A DNA stretch of 64,000 nt from assembly GCF_002127225.1 (NCBI RefSeq), contig NZ_NFUR01000001.1:497592-561591 (forward strand). The letters are read 5' to 3'. The notes beneath the pieces were generated by a model. The model searched no databases. It was given only the letters and a program-made list of their open reading frames with translations, and was not told the origin of the DNA. Below, piece by piece: positions 33,550 through 44,067 of the stretch (its first letter is position 1; each line of letters begins with the position of its first letter). The translations under genes and the position numbers were made by a program. This DNA comes from Sphingomonas sp. IBVSS2. Its GTDB lineage: Bacteria; Pseudomonadota; Alphaproteobacteria; Sphingomonadales; Sphingomonadaceae.

Positions 33550-34298
33550 TTCGCCACTCCCAGCGCCTTGAGCTTCTCGACCAGCTCGTCGACCGAGCCC
33601 ACCTTGACGCCGGCCGAGCGCTTGGCCGGCTCGACAACCTTGAGCGTCTTGAGGCGCGGCGCCACGTCGACGCCGTAGTCCGCGACGGTCTTCTTCGCGA
33701 CCGGCTTGGACTTGGCCTTCATGATGTTCGGCAGCGTGGCGTAGCGCGGCTCGTTGAGGCGCAGATCGGTGGTGACGATCGCCGGCAGCTTGAGGTCGAC
33801 CGTCTCGAGGCCGCCATCGACTTCGCGGGTGACCTGCACGCCCTGGCCGCCCAGCTCGACCTTCGAGGCGAAGGTGCCCTGCGGCCAGCCGAGCAGCGCG
33901 CCCAGCATCTGGCCGGTCTGGTTCGAATCGTCGTCGATCGCCTGCTTGCCCAGGATGATCAGCCCGGGCTGCTCCTCTTCCGCGACCTTGGCGAGCAGCT
34001 TGGCCACCGCCAACGGCTCGACCTCGTCATCGGTCTGGATCAGGATCGCACGGTCGGCACCCATGGCGCGCGCGGTGAGCAGCACGTCCGACTCCGCCTT
34101 GGCGACGCCGATGGTGACCACCACCACTTCGGTCGCCGCGCCCTTTTCCTTCAGGCGCACGGCTTCCTCGATCGCGATCTCGTCGAACGGGTTCATGCTC
34201 ATCTTGACGTTGGCGAGGTCGACCCCCGTCCCGTCCGCCTTCACCCGCGGCTTCACGTTGTAGTCAAGCACCCGCTTGACCGGCACCAGCACTTTCAT
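33546..34298 (-). CDS. etfB: Electron transfer flavoprotein subunit beta
   Basis: A 250-residue partner of EtfA that binds AMP. The start [20 protein letters not shown] and the [18 protein letters not shown] signature are canonical, as is [12 protein letters not shown]. The ATG at 34298 is preceded by AGAGG with a six-base gap; a start five codons upstream lacks conserved residues. It heads the etfBA operon. Confidence 0.97.
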   Translation of the reverse strand: MKVLVPVKRVLDYNVKPRVKADGTGVDLANVKMSMNPFDEIAIEEAVRLKEKGAATEVVVVTIGVAKAESDVLLTARAMGADRAILIQTDDEVEPLAVAKLLAKVAEEEQPGLIILGKQAIDDDSNQTGQMLGALLGWPQGTFASKVELGGQGVQVTREVDGGLETVDLKLPAIVTTDLRLNEPRYATLPNIMKAKSKPVAKKTVADYGVDVAPRLKTLKVVEPAKRSAGVKVGSVDELVEKLKALGVAK

Positions 34299-34495
34299 CG
34301 AAATCCTCTCCATCGCTGGAAGATCGGCAACACCAATCGCTAATGCCCGAGAATCGATTCAAGTCCAGCCCCAAAGCGCCCCCGGCATACCCGATCATCG
34401 AAAATGCCGCCCATATCGCCTTGTTACGGTGGCGCGACGAGTTCACCGCGAATTCAGGATGCAACCTGCAATTTCGTGAAGGAAGGAGAGGAGAT

Positions 34496-34876
34496 ATGGG
34501 GAAATATCATGTGGCGCTCTGGGCGATGCTGGCGGTGACCGCCGCTACGGCACCCGCCTTCGCGCAGGAAGCGCCGGTTGCCGCGGCAAAGGAGCAGGCC
34601 AAGCCCAAGGCCGAGACACTTACCGGGCGGCCGGGCGCCGCGTCGTCCAGCTACGCGCGCTGCGCGCCGGGCACGCCGATCGGCGGGATCGTGGTGAAGG
34701 GCGGGGTCAATCCGACCAAGCGGAGCGCCGAGCCCGAAGGCGCCTGCACGTCCGAAGAAGCAGCGACGCCGGCCATGCCTTCGCGCCTGTCGATGACGCC
34801 GACCACGACCAAGGCGGTCGCGCCTGCGGCGACCCAGCTGCTCAAGAGGAGCATCAGCGAGAAGGGCGTAAAATAG
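34496..34876 (+). CDS. Small secreted protein of unknown function
   Basis: A 126-residue protein with a clear cleavable signal peptide (residues 1-24, ending APAFAQ). The mature part is low in hydrophobics and rich in Ala, Pro, Thr and Lys, with two Cys (about residues 56 and 84), and is probably unstructured or periplasmic. A GGAGAGGAG ribosome-binding site just before the ATG at 34496 supports the call. I do not recognise the family. It is divergent from etfB, and promoters for both are expected in 34299-34495. Confidence 0.65.
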   Translation: MGKYHVALWAMLAVTAATAPAFAQEAPVAAAKEQAKPKAETLTGRPGAASSSYARCAPGTPIGGIVVKGGVNPTKRSAEPEGACTSEEAATPAMPSRLSMTPTTTKAVAPAATQLLKRSISEKGVK

Positions 34877-34919
34877 GCTGACGAGCGGGCCGCATCCGCG
34901 GCCCGCTTGCCGATCGGTG

Positions 34920-36122
<1,203 letters not shown>

Positions 36123-36358
36123 GGGGAGCGCGCCCTCGTCATTTGTGGCGGGAAGGGGTTTGCGCGAGCCTTAAGCACGGCGCGCGCGCGAATCCAAATC
36201 TTTTCGGCGTAAATGCGATTGCGACGTAATTGCAATATGGGTGCCGAGGCTCCAACCACGGCCGCCTCGGACGTGTTCCCCGGGGTGGCGGGAGAGAACC
36301 GGCCGGGCGACTCGCATCCCCGGCTGACGTATCGCCCCGGAACGCCTATCTACCCGCC

Positions 36359-36859
36359 ATGCCCCCCTGGCTCGGCCTTGCCCTGTTCCTCGCCACCATC
36401 GCCGCGATGGAGGGCTTTGCCTGGGCGATGCACCGCTGGGTGATGCACGGGCCGGGCTGGTTCCTCCACGCCAGCCACCACCGGCCCCGCACCGGCCGGT
36501 TCGAGTGGAACGACCTCTATGCCGTGATCTTCGCCATGCCCTCGATCCTGCTCCTGTACGGCGGGGTGCAGGCGGGCTGGTGGCCGGGCTCTGCCTGGAT
36601 CGGGGCGGGAATCGCCGGCTATGGCGCGATCTATTTCGGCTTCCACGACGTGATCGTCCACCAGCGGGTCCGCCATCGCTACGTCCCGCGATCGCGCTAC
36701 ATGAAGCGAATCGTCCAGGCGCACCGGCTGCACCATGCGGTAGAATCCAAGCATGGCGCGGTCAGCTTCGGCTTTCTGTGGGCGCCGCCCGCGGAGGCGT
36801 TGAAGCGCCAGCTCAGAGCCAAGGCCGGTTTGGCCCGCTTCCGCGCCAACCCGGATTGA
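36359..36859 (+). CDS. crtZ: Beta-carotene hydroxylase
   Basis: A 166-residue membrane-bound non-heme di-iron hydroxylase that adds 3-hydroxyl groups to beta-carotene, leading to zeaxanthin and to nostoxanthin-type pigments. The histidine clusters are all present: [28 protein letters not shown] and QAHRLHHA, spaced as in the fatty acid hydroxylase superfamily. Four hydrophobic segments flank them. The ATG at 36359 begins just before the first helix. No other carotenoid genes are nearby. Confidence 0.9.
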   Translation: MPPWLGLALFLATIAAMEGFAWAMHRWVMHGPGWFLHASHHRPRTGRFEWNDLYAVIFAMPSILLLYGGVQAGWWPGSAWIGAGIAGYGAIYFGFHDVIVHQRVRHRYVPRSRYMKRIVQAHRLHHAVESKHGAVSFGFLWAPPAEALKRQLRAKAGLARFRANPD

Positions 36860-36893
36860 CGCGGCCCCCGGCGCCGGACACATGCTTTGCGCC

Positions 36894-37328
36894 ATGGAGC
36901 ATCTGAACCTCTCCGAGTCCGAGTGGCGCAAACGCCTCACTCCGGAACAGTTTCACGTGCTGCGCGAGGCGGGCACCGAGCGGGCCTTTTCCGGCCACTA
37001 CACCGACAACAAGGCCGATGGCCTCTATCTGTGCGCCGGCTGCAAGCTCGAACTGTTCGACAGCGCCGACAAGTTCGATTCGGGCTCGGGCTGGCCCAGC
37101 TTCACCCGGCCGATCGATTCGGAGAACGTCACCGAACATGCCGACACCAGCCATGGCATGCGCCGCGTCGAGCTGCGCTGCGCGCGCTGCGACGGGCATC
37201 AGGGCCATGTCTTCCCCGACGGACCGCCGCCGACGGGCCTGCGCTACTGCATAAACTCGGTCAGCCTCGATTTCCGTTCACGTGGCGGCAACCAGAATGT
37301 CGCTACCAGCGAACCGAGCGGCGCCTGA
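36894..37328 (+). CDS. msrB: Peptide-methionine (R)-S-oxide reductase
   Basis: Reduces methionine-R-sulfoxide. The 144-residue protein has the zinc-binding pairs CAGC and CARC with [16 protein letters not shown] between, and the catalytic Cys in [12 protein letters not shown]. An upstream ATG at 36882 is possible, but the one at 36894 gives the usual short leader before the [10 protein letters not shown] segment. No signal peptide, so it is cytoplasmic. The separate exported msrA is at 11884-12552. Confidence 0.94.
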   Translation: MEHLNLSESEWRKRLTPEQFHVLREAGTERAFSGHYTDNKADGLYLCAGCKLELFDSADKFDSGSGWPSFTRPIDSENVTEHADTSHGMRRVELRCARCDGHQGHVFPDGPPPTGLRYCINSVSLDFRSRGGNQNVATSEPSGA

Positions 37329-37370
37329 TCCTTGTGAGCGGGCCGAATAGGGCTTAATCGCACTCCCCCG

Positions 37371-39515
37371 ATGCCATCGAAGAATTTGCCCACCGTGATC
37401 CGCACGCCCAAATGGCGTGACCTCTCCTTTTGGAAGCGAATCGCTTTCTGGACGCTGGTGAGCGGGGGCAGCCTGGCGCTGCTCGGCTTCATCGCGCTGC
37501 TGATCGCAGTCTATTCGACCAAGTCGACGCTGCCGAGCTTCGACGAACTCAAATCCTCGCCCAACGGCCAGATGATCCGCGTCCATGCCGCGGACGGCAC
37601 CGTGCTGGTGTCGCTCGGGCCGAGCTATGGCGAATGGATCAAGTCCGACAAGATCCCGCAGGTGATGAAGGACGCGATCATCGCCACCGAGGATCGCCGC
37701 TTCGAATCGCACTGGGGCGTCGATCCCGTCGGCGTCGCGCGCATCTTCTGGCGGGCCAAGCAGCTGCACGACGAGGGCCGGCGCCTGCAGGGCGGCTCGA
37801 CGATCACCCAGCAGGTGGCGCGCACCATCTTCCTGTCGAACAAGTACGATCTCGGCCGCAAGGTGCGCGAAGGCGTGATCGCGCTGGCGATGGAGCGGAA
37901 GTTCACGAAGGACGAGATCCTCGAACTCTATCTCAACAAGGTCTATTTCGGCGGCGGCGCCTATGGCATCGACGCGGCGAGCCGGAAATTCTTCGGCCAC
38001 CCCGCCACAAATCTCAGCCTGGCCGAGGCGGCGGTGATCGCCGGCCTGGTCAAGGCGCCTTCGCATTATTCGCCCACCGCCGATGCCGAGGCGGCGATCG
38101 GCCGCGCCAGCGTGGTGCTCGACCTGATGGCCGAGACCGGCAAGATCACGCAGGGCCAGGCCAGGGCCACCGATCCGCGCACCGTGGCGCTCGCCCCCGA
38201 GCCCCAGCAGAACAGCGTGCGCTATTTCACCGACTGGGCGCTGCCCCAGCTGGAAGTGCTGATCGACGAGACCGAGGCGCCGCTGGAGGTCTGGACCACG
38301 CTCGACCTGTCGATGCAGCGCGCCGCCGACGACGCGGTCCGCGCCAATGCACCCAAGAACGCGCAGGGCGCGCTGGTCAGCCTCGATCGCGACGGCGCGG
38401 TGCGCGCGATGGTGGGCGGCAAGGACTATGTCGCCTCCATCTACAATCGCGCGACCCAGGCGACCCGGCAGCCGGGCTCGGCGTTCAAGCTGTTCGTCTA
38501 TCTCACCGCGCTCGAGGCCGGCCACAAGCCCGACGACATGGTGGTCGACGAGCCGGTGACGATCAACGGCTGGAGCCCCCGCAACAGCTCGGGCGCATTC
38601 CGCGGCGAGATGAACATCCGCACCGCCTTCGCCTATTCGGTCAACACGATCGCGGCGAAGCTCGGCCAGGAAGTGGGCTTCGGCGCGATCGCCGACATGG
38701 CGCGCCGCTTCGGCATCACCACGCCGGTGGATACCCATCCGGCAATGGTGCTCGGCACCTCCGACGTCCGCCTGATCGACATGACCCGCGCCTTCGCCTC
38801 GGTGGCGAACAAGGGCGTGGCGGTGACGCCCTATGGCATCACCCGGGTGACCGCGAACGGCGCGGTGATCTACCAGCACGAGGTGGACACCAGCCATGTC
38901 CTGGTCGCGCCCTATGTCGCCGCGCAGATGACCGACCTGATGCAGACCGCGGTCGCCACCGGCACCGGCCGCGCCGCGCAGATCGGCCGCCCGGTCGCGG
39001 GCAAGACCGGCACGACCACGTCGAACAAGGACGGCTGGTTCGTCGGCTTCTCCTCGGGCCTCACCACCGGCGTGTGGATGGGCCGCGACGACGCCAAGGT
39101 GGTCCCCGGCCTGCAGGGCGGCACCGCGCCGGCCCGCGCCTTCCACGACTTCATGGTCAAGGCAGTGGCGCGCCGCCCGGTCGAGCAGTTCGACACGCAG
39201 GTGACGTTGCCCGAATATCAGCTCGACGAAGAGAATGCGGCCTATGCCGAACCGGACAACGGCCTGTTCGTCGACCCGGACGGCAACCCGCTGCCCGAGG
39301 ACCAGCAGCCACGCGGGGACGGCACCGAGCAGGCCCAGCCCCAGCACGGCCAGGACGAGCAGCTCGATCAGGACTGGATCGACCGGATGACCGGCCGCAA
39401 GGCCCCCGCCCCGGCCCAGCGCGACCAGCGCGACCAGCGCGATGCGCCGCGCGACCTGCCGCGCCAGCCGGCCCCGGCCCCGCGGGGCGACACGCCACGG
39501 GGCGAGCAGCAGTAA
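37371..39515 (+). CDS. Class A penicillin-binding protein (PBP1A-like)
   Basis: A 714-residue bifunctional peptidoglycan synthase. A single transmembrane helix (about 23-48) anchors it. The glycosyltransferase domain has the catalytic Glu in ATEDRRFESHWG (Glu107) and the GGSTITQQVART motif. The transpeptidase domain has SAFK (Ser370-Lys373), SVN (423-425) and KTG (545-547). Beyond about 600 the tail is acidic and Gln/Arg/Pro-rich with repeated RDQ units and is likely disordered. It follows msrB by 42 bases on the same strand. Confidence 0.95.
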   Translation: MPSKNLPTVIRTPKWRDLSFWKRIAFWTLVSGGSLALLGFIALLIAVYSTKSTLPSFDELKSSPNGQMIRVHAADGTVLVSLGPSYGEWIKSDKIPQVMKDAIIATEDRRFESHWGVDPVGVARIFWRAKQLHDEGRRLQGGSTITQQVARTIFLSNKYDLGRKVREGVIALAMERKFTKDEILELYLNKVYFGGGAYGIDAASRKFFGHPATNLSLAEAAVIAGLVKAPSHYSPTADAEAAIGRASVVLDLMAETGKITQGQARATDPRTVALAPEPQQNSVRYFTDWALPQLEVLIDETEAPLEVWTTLDLSMQRAADDAVRANAPKNAQGALVSLDRDGAVRAMVGGKDYVASIYNRATQATRQPGSAFKLFVYLTALEAGHKPDDMVVDEPVTINGWSPRNSSGAFRGEMNIRTAFAYSVNTIAAKLGQEVGFGAIADMARRFGITTPVDTHPAMVLGTSDVRLIDMTRAFASVANKGVAVTPYGITRVTANGAVIYQHEVDTSHVLVAPYVAAQMTDLMQTAVATGTGRAAQIGRPVAGKTGTTTSNKDGWFVGFSSGLTTGVWMGRDDAKVVPGLQGGTAPARAFHDFMVKAVARRPVEQFDTQVTLPEYQLDEENAAYAEPDNGLFVDPDGNPLPEDQQPRGDGTEQAQPQHGQDEQLDQDWIDRMTGRKAPAPAQRDQRDQRDAPRDLPRQPAPAPRGDTPRGEQQ

Positions 39516-39526
39516 GTCCATGCTCG

Positions 39527-39542
39527 CTCCCCTTACGGGGAG
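39527..39542. repeat. CTCCCC hairpin element
   Basis: CTCCCC-TTAC-GGGGAG, a 6-bp stem directly after the penicillin-binding protein gene and before the convergent YgjP-like gene. It resembles the hairpins at 9416-9436 and 52060-52080. No T-tract follows. Confidence 0.5.
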
Positions 39543-39548
39543 GGGAAG

Positions 39549-40223
39549 CTACCGTCCGTACCAGTGCAGTCCGGCACCATTGCGCTTCAGCCAGGCGCGC
39601 GCGCGCTCCGGATCGCCTTCGAACAGCTCGGCCACCACCCGGTGGAAGGCCGGCGAATGATTCATGTGGATCCGGTGCGCGACTTCGTGCGCCACCGTCG
39701 CGCGGCGGACATGGCAGGGCGCCAGCAACAGCCGCCAGCTATACCGGATCTGGCCCGACGACGCGCAGCTCCCCCAGCGCCCGCGCGGATCGCCGATCGA
39801 GACTTTGGTGACCGTCACGCCCGCGCGCTCGGCATATTCCGCCGTCTCCTCGCTCAACAGGTCGAGCGCCGCCTGGCGGAGCCAGCGCTCGATGCGCCGC
39901 TCCAGGCCCTCGCGCGGGCCGCCGCAGAGCAGCCGGTCGCCGGCCAGCCGCGGCGTGCGCCCGGCGCCCGGCGCGGGCCAGACGATCTCCACCTCGGCAT
40001 CGCCGATCGGGATTCGCGCGCCCGGCGCGAACGGCCGCGCCTCGGGCATCTTCGCCTGTTGCGCCGCGATCCAGCCCTGCTGCTCGCGCGCCCAATCCAT
40101 GCCCTTCTTGAGCGAGGCGCGTGGCGGCAGGGTCAGCTTCACGCGGCCGGACCGCGGATCGACCGAGAGCCGCATCCGCCGCGCCCGGGCGTGGCGGACC
40201 ACCTCGATCTCCGGTGGGCTCAA
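39549..40223 (-). CDS. YgjP-like M48-type metal-dependent hydrolase
   Basis: A 224-residue protein of the UPF0041/YgjP (DUF45) family. The zinc site H-E-V-x-H appears in VAHEVAHRIHMNHSPAFH near residue 175, and RGRWGSCASSGQIRYSWRL is the conserved motif preceding it. These proteins resemble SprT and M48 peptidases, but the substrate is unknown. The TTG at 40223 overlaps the UPF0260 stop as TTGA (40223-40220), consistent with coupling. The start is less certain than the domain call. Confidence 0.8.
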   Translation of the reverse strand: MSPPEIEVVRHARARRMRLSVDPRSGRVKLTLPPRASLKKGMDWAREQQGWIAAQQAKMPEARPFAPGARIPIGDAEVEIVWPAPGAGRTPRLAGDRLLCGGPREGLERRIERWLRQAALDLLSEETAEYAERAGVTVTKVSIGDPRGRWGSCASSGQIRYSWRLLLAPCHVRRATVAHEVAHRIHMNHSPAFHRVVAELFEGDPERARAWLKRNGAGLHWYGR

Positions 40224-40654
40224 AGCTCGCGATCCACCAGATGATGCTCGAAATCGACCACATCGTCCTCGCTCACCGTCCAGCCGCGCGTCGACTGGCC
40301 GGCCGCATGGACCGATTCGGGATCGCCGCTCACCAGATAATGCCAATCGGGCAGGGACTTGCCTTCACCGCGCAGGCGATAGGCGCAGGTGGAGGGGAGC
40401 CATTCGATGTCGCGGACGTTGCGCGCGGTCAGCCGCACGCATTCGGGGACATAGGCGTGGCGGTGCTTATAGTCCGAGCAACGCCCCATCCGCCGATCGA
40501 GCAGCCGGCAGGCGACGTTGGTCGCCATCAGCTCGCCGGTATCCTCGTCCTCCAGCTTGTGGATGCAACATTTGCCGCATCCGTCGCAAAGGGCTTCCCA
40601 TTGCGCCCGGTCGAGCTTCTCCAGCGGCAGGTCTTCCCAGAATTTCCCGGTCAT
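40220..40654 (-). CDS. UPF0260/YcgN-family cysteine-cluster protein
   Basis: A 144-residue protein. Four Cys near the N terminus (ALCDGCGKCCIHK) and others in TNVACRLLDRRMGRCSDY and VPECVRL form a CxxC-type metal-binding cluster, the mark of the YkgJ/YcgN family. It probably binds zinc or an iron-sulfur cluster; the role is unknown. Its ATG overlaps the Sco1-like stop (ATGA), and its own stop overlaps the next start, so three genes form one coupled operon. Confidence 0.85.
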   Translation of the reverse strand: MTGKFWEDLPLEKLDRAQWEALCDGCGKCCIHKLEDEDTGELMATNVACRLLDRRMGRCSDYKHRHAYVPECVRLTARNVRDIEWLPSTCAYRLRGEGKSLPDWHYLVSGDPESVHAAGQSTRGWTVSEDDVVDFEHHLVDREL

Positions 40655-41232
40655 TTCACCCAATGGTCGAGCTGCGCCACCACGGCCGCAGCGTCCTTCT
40701 CGATCGGCAGCGACGTGATCGGCTTGCCGTCCTTGTCCATCAGATAGGCAATCTGGCTGTGTCCTACCAGATAGGCGCCGTTCGGGCCGGCCGGTTCCTT
40801 CTTCGCATAGACCGCATATTGCTTCTCCACCGCCGCGATCGCCGCAGGGCTGCCGGTGAGGCCGATAATACGGTCGTCGAAATTGCGGACGAACGCGCCG
40901 ACGACCTTGGGCGTGTCGCGCTCGGGATCGACGGTGATGAAGATCGGCACGATCGCCCTGGCCTTGGCCGGCGCCTGCTTGTCGAGCGTCTTCATCGCCT
41001 GGCCGATCTTGAGCATGTCGTTCGGGCAGATGTCGGGACACCAGGTGTAGCCGAAATAGACGATGCGATACTTGCCGGCGAAATCGCTGTCGCGCACCGG
41101 CTTGCCGTCCGGATCGGTCAGCGTGAAGGGGCCGCCGATGCGGGCGCCGGCGAGCGGCGGTTCATCCGCGGCGCCGCTGCAGCCCGAGACGATCAGTAGC
41201 AAAGGCGCAAGGGCCTGAATTATCCTGCTCAT
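40651..41232 (-). CDS. Sco1/SenC-family copper chaperone lipoprotein
   Basis: A 193-residue exported protein. A lipobox LIVSGC ends the signal (residues 13-18). The thioredoxin-like fold has the copper-binding CxxxC in YTWCPDICPNDM and the distal His in VGHSQIAYLM. Sco proteins deliver copper to the CuA site of cytochrome oxidase or act in thiol balance. The ATG at 41232 gives a well-formed lipoprotein signal; an alternative at 41247 is possible. It leads the three-gene overlapped operon. Confidence 0.93.
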   Translation of the reverse strand: MSRIIQALAPLLLIVSGCSGAADEPPLAGARIGGPFTLTDPDGKPVRDSDFAGKYRIVYFGYTWCPDICPNDMLKIGQAMKTLDKQAPAKARAIVPIFITVDPERDTPKVVGAFVRNFDDRIIGLTGSPAAIAAVEKQYAVYAKKEPAGPNGAYLVGHSQIAYLMDKDGKPITSLPIEKDAAAVVAQLDHWVK

Positions 41233-41282
41233 GGTATCCTCAGCCATGATCTGATAGTTCGGGGCTTGCAAGCACTGCCGCT

Positions 41283-41915
41283 ATGGGGTTTGGGCAAGAC
41301 ATGATCGTTCGCGTATTGGGCGCCGCCGGCGCCGCCCTGCTGATGCTCGCCGCCGCGCCCGCATCGGCCCAGCAATTCTCCGACAGCTATAATTTCCTCA
41401 ATGCCATCCGCGAGACGGACGGCACGAAGGTGAACAAGTATCTGGAGAACAAGTCGCTCCGCATCGTCAACGCCAAGGATCGCTCGACCGGCGAGGGCGC
41501 GCTCCACATCGTGGTGCGGCGCAGCGATTCCACCTATCTGCGCGTGCTGCTCCAGCAGGACGACATCAATCCGAACCTGCAGGACAATCGCGGCAACACC
41601 CCGCTGATCATCGCCGCCGAGCGTGGCTGGGGCGACGGCGTGCAGATCCTGCTCAGGTACGGCGCCAATGTGAACACGGCCAACACCAGCGGCGAGACGC
41701 CGCTGATCCGCGCCGTCCAGGTCCATGACATCGACGTCGCCCGCCAGCTCCTCGCCGCCGGCGCCAATCCGGACCGGACCGACAATGTCACCGGCAAGTC
41801 GGCCCGCGATTATGCCCGCGACGAGACCCGTTATCCGCAGATCGCCAAGCTGCTCGCCGAGGCGCCCAAGGGCGGCAAGTCGGGTAGCGCGGCTCCGGCG
41901 GGCCCGAAGCTCTAG
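41283..41915 (+). CDS. Exported ankyrin-repeat protein
   Basis: A 210-residue protein with a signal peptide (hydrophobic core AAGAALLMLAAAPASA). Three to four ankyrin repeats are visible at about 70-190, each with the T-P-L-I or A-L-H-I helix start (EGALHIVVRR, GNTPLIIAAERG, GETPLIRAV) and G-A-N-x-N/D loop ends. Ankyrin folds mediate protein contacts; the partner is unknown. ATG codons at 41283 and 41301 are both usable. Its TAG stop shares a CTAG with mmcB. Confidence 0.82.
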   Translation: MGFGQDMIVRVLGAAGAALLMLAAAPASAQQFSDSYNFLNAIRETDGTKVNKYLENKSLRIVNAKDRSTGEGALHIVVRRSDSTYLRVLLQQDDINPNLQDNRGNTPLIIAAERGWGDGVQILLRYGANVNTANTSGETPLIRAVQVHDIDVARQLLAAGANPDRTDNVTGKSARDYARDETRYPQIAKLLAEAPKGGKSGSAAPAGPKL

Positions 41916-42409
41916 AACGCCGCTTCCGCGTCGGGATCGAGGATCTGGATGACCCGGCGCGCGGCGCGCCGGGCAAAGGCCAGCGTGCATTTCCGCCGTG
42001 TCGGCGCGGGCAGGGGGAATGTCGCCGCCTCGCGCATCACCGCCGCATCGTAGCGATCGGCGACGATCAGCCCCGCGCGCGCGGGCAGGAAACCCTCCTG
42101 CTCGAAGGGCCTGAGGTCGAACCCCTCGGGCACCGCCCAGAAGAAGCGATCGCAATGCGCGAGATAATCGGTCCATTTGCCGTCGCCGAGCAGGTCTGCA
42201 CGCGACACCTTGATCTCGACGATGACGATGTTGCCGCGCGAATCGATCGCCATCAGATCGGCGCGGCGGCCCCCCTCCAGCGGCACCTCGGCAAGTGCGA
42301 CGCAATCGTGGCGAAGGAGCAGCCGGGTGACGCCGCGCGCGACATCGGCGGCGATCAAAGGCCCATCTGGCTGCGGGTCTTCCTGAATCGAAACGGCCGG
42401 GGAAGTCAT
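41912..42409 (-). CDS. mmcB: MmcB-family DNA repair protein
   Basis: A 165-residue protein of the family named for mitomycin C sensitivity in alphaproteobacteria. The segment RRADLMAIDSRGNIVIVEIK has the spaced D and ExK of a PD-(D/E)XK nuclease core. The C-terminal part continues the conserved FARRAARRVIQILDP. The family is linked to the SOS response. It converges on the ankyrin gene with a shared CTAG stop. Confidence 0.9.
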   Translation of the reverse strand: MTSPAVSIQEDPQPDGPLIAADVARGVTRLLLRHDCVALAEVPLEGGRRADLMAIDSRGNIVIVEIKVSRADLLGDGKWTDYLAHCDRFFWAVPEGFDLRPFEQEGFLPARAGLIVADRYDAAVMREAATFPLPAPTRRKCTLAFARRAARRVIQILDPDAEAAF

Positions 42410-42458
42410 CCCCGGCCGTCTAGAACATTACGCGAACGCAGGGAACCCCGCGACTCGC

Positions 42459-43106
42459 TCAACGATAGAAAACATGGTTGCCGACAGAGCCCACGCGCGC
42501 GCGCTTCCAGCTCGGCTTCACATAGCGGGCATGGAAATAGAGCGCTTCGGGCACGGGCGAGTCCCACTGGTCCTTCATCGCGACCTGGGCCACGGCGAGG
42601 GCCTTTCTCCACTGGCCGTTGGCCGGCGGAGTGGGCAGCTTGCCGCCGCGCACGAAGGAGAACTGGCCGCGCTGGGTCACCACGCCGCAGACCGAGCGCG
42701 GGAAGCGGCCCGATTCGGTGCGGTTGAGGATCACGTCCGCCACGGCGAGCTGGCCGGCCAGCGGCTCGCTCTTTGCCTCGTAATAGACGCTCACGGCAAG
42801 GCAGTTGAGCTCGCTGTCGAGCGACGCGGGCGCATCCTGCGCGGCCACGGCTTCGGTGAGCGAGGCGAAGTCATCGTCGTCCGCATCCGCATTGGGGATC
42901 GGCTGGACGATCTCGGTCTTTTCCTGGATCGGAGTCGGCGCGGCCTGCGGGGCCGGCGCGGGAACCTGCTGGAGGTTCTGGACGTTGACCTGCTGAACCG
43001 GCGCATCCTGCAGGTTCGCGGTCATGTCGAGCGTGGCGGCATTCGCAAGTGCGCCAGCGCAAAAAGTCACGGCCGCGAAACCCGCGGCGCGATGGATGAA
43101 CTTCAT
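42459..43106 (-). CDS. Cell wall hydrolase, SleB type
   Basis: A 215-residue exported enzyme with a signal peptide (residues 1-23, ending ANA). A Gln/Pro-rich linker and an acidic stretch (DADDDD near 75) precede the catalytic SleB domain from about residue 95. The domain has LAVSVYYEAKSEPLAGQ, in which the first Glu is the likely catalytic acid, AVADVILNRTESGRFPRSVC, and QFSFVRGGK. It probably cleaves peptidoglycan glycan strands in the periplasm. The 158-base region upstream holds only a promoter candidate. Confidence 0.9.
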   Translation of the reverse strand: MKFIHRAAGFAAVTFCAGALANAATLDMTANLQDAPVQQVNVQNLQQVPAPAPQAAPTPIQEKTEIVQPIPNADADDDDFASLTEAVAAQDAPASLDSELNCLAVSVYYEAKSEPLAGQLAVADVILNRTESGRFPRSVCGVVTQRGQFSFVRGGKLPTPPANGQWRKALAVAQVAMKDQWDSPVPEALYFHARYVKPSWKRARVGSVGNHVFYR

Positions 43107-43264
43107 TAGGCTTCGTTGCTGTGCGGTTGGTGCGCGGCCGGCCCTTTTTCTCTAATTGGGCCGCCGGGCTTCCCCCCCGACTGCGTAACCGACCGACTTC
43201 ACACCCCGGCAGGCACAACGCGATTGATAGTAGGCGCCGCCTTTCGCCGGACACGTCCTACATG

Positions 43265-43603
43265 TCAATTCGTCACGATCGTTTCAGCGGCGAAGCGTTC
43301 CCCATCCACGATATCCAGTTCGACCACCCACAGATCGGAATCACGCTCCCGGCGACGGCGCCAATAGGCCGTAACCTCGCCGTCGTCGGCGAATTCGCGT
43401 GGGCCCGAGGCGATCAGCGCGGGGTTTCCGTCCGGCCCCAGCCCGCGCTCGACGAAGCGCGGATTGGCGCCGCGTTCGACCAGCAGGAGCAATATAGCGC
43501 CGGCGGTCGCATCGCCCCTGGCAAGCACCATCGCGCCGCCGCCGGCCCCTTCGGCACGGCGGATCAGCGCGTTGACCAGCATGCCGGTGGCGATCCGCGC
43601 CAT
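43265..43603 (-). CDS. DUF1491-family protein
   Basis: A 112-residue protein of a family restricted largely to alphaproteobacteria. The pattern GMLVNALIRRAEGAGGGAMVLARGD and the C-terminal RRRRERDSDLWVVELDI are typical. It lacks a signal peptide or transmembrane helix, and its function is unknown. Its ATG overlaps the upstream thioesterase stop as TGATG (43605-43601), so the two are translationally coupled behind ptsN. Confidence 0.85.
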   Translation of the reverse strand: MARIATGMLVNALIRRAEGAGGGAMVLARGDATAGAILLLLVERGANPRFVERGLGPDGNPALIASGPREFADDGEVTAYWRRRRERDSDLWVVELDIVDGERFAAETIVTN

Positions 43604-44067
43604 CAGCCCTGGCGATATCCGGGCAGCGAGGCGAGCGGGATTCGCGAGCGCATGAACGTGCCCGTGCCGCGCGCCGCTTCCTCGCCGGTCGCGTCGATCA
43701 ATCGCGCCTCGCCGACGAAAACGCGCCGCTGCCCGCTCACCCAGCGCCCCTCCGCCACCACCGGCCCCGGGCCGAGCGGCTTGGTGAGCAACAGGTTGAA
43801 CTGCGTGGTCAGCACGAAGCGATCGGTGACCAGGCTGTTCACCGCGTAGAAGGCGGCATCGTCGAGCATCTTGAAATAGCTCGTGCCATGCGCCGCGCCG
43901 GCCGCATGGAAATAGCGCTCGTCGATGGTGAAGCGAATGCGCGCGACACCGCTTTCCGGGATTTCGAGCACGGACTCGAACAGCCGGTTGATCGGTGCCG
44001 CTGCATAGAGCGATTCGAGCGCGCGGAAATGCGCCGTCGCCCCGATGGGCTCCTCAGGCTGCGTCAC
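43603..44067 (-). CDS. PaaI-type hotdog-fold thioesterase
   Basis: A 154-residue hotdog-fold protein. HAAGAAHGTSYFKMLDDAAFYAV contains the helix with the catalytic Asp, and the following strands (TTQFNLLLTKPL, VAEGRWVSG) fit PaaI/YbgC-type acyl-CoA thioesterases. The GTG at 44067 is the likely start; its ribosome-binding site is weak, with GGAGG only three bases upstream, so it may rely on coupling to ptsN, whose end it overlaps by 14 bases. The substrate is unknown. Confidence 0.82.
   Translation of the reverse strand: MTQPEEPIGATAHFRALESLYAAAPINRLFESVLEIPESGVARIRFTIDERYFHAAGAAHGTSYFKMLDDAAFYAVNSLVTDRFVLTTQFNLLLTKPLGPGPVVAEGRWVSGQRRVFVGEARLIDATGEEAARGTGTFMRSRIPLASLPGYRQG

Noticed and set aside
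36943..36960. parS-like CACGTG in msrB
   Set aside because: Only the central six bases and a few flanking bases match; too weak compared with the 13-15/16 sites near parAB.
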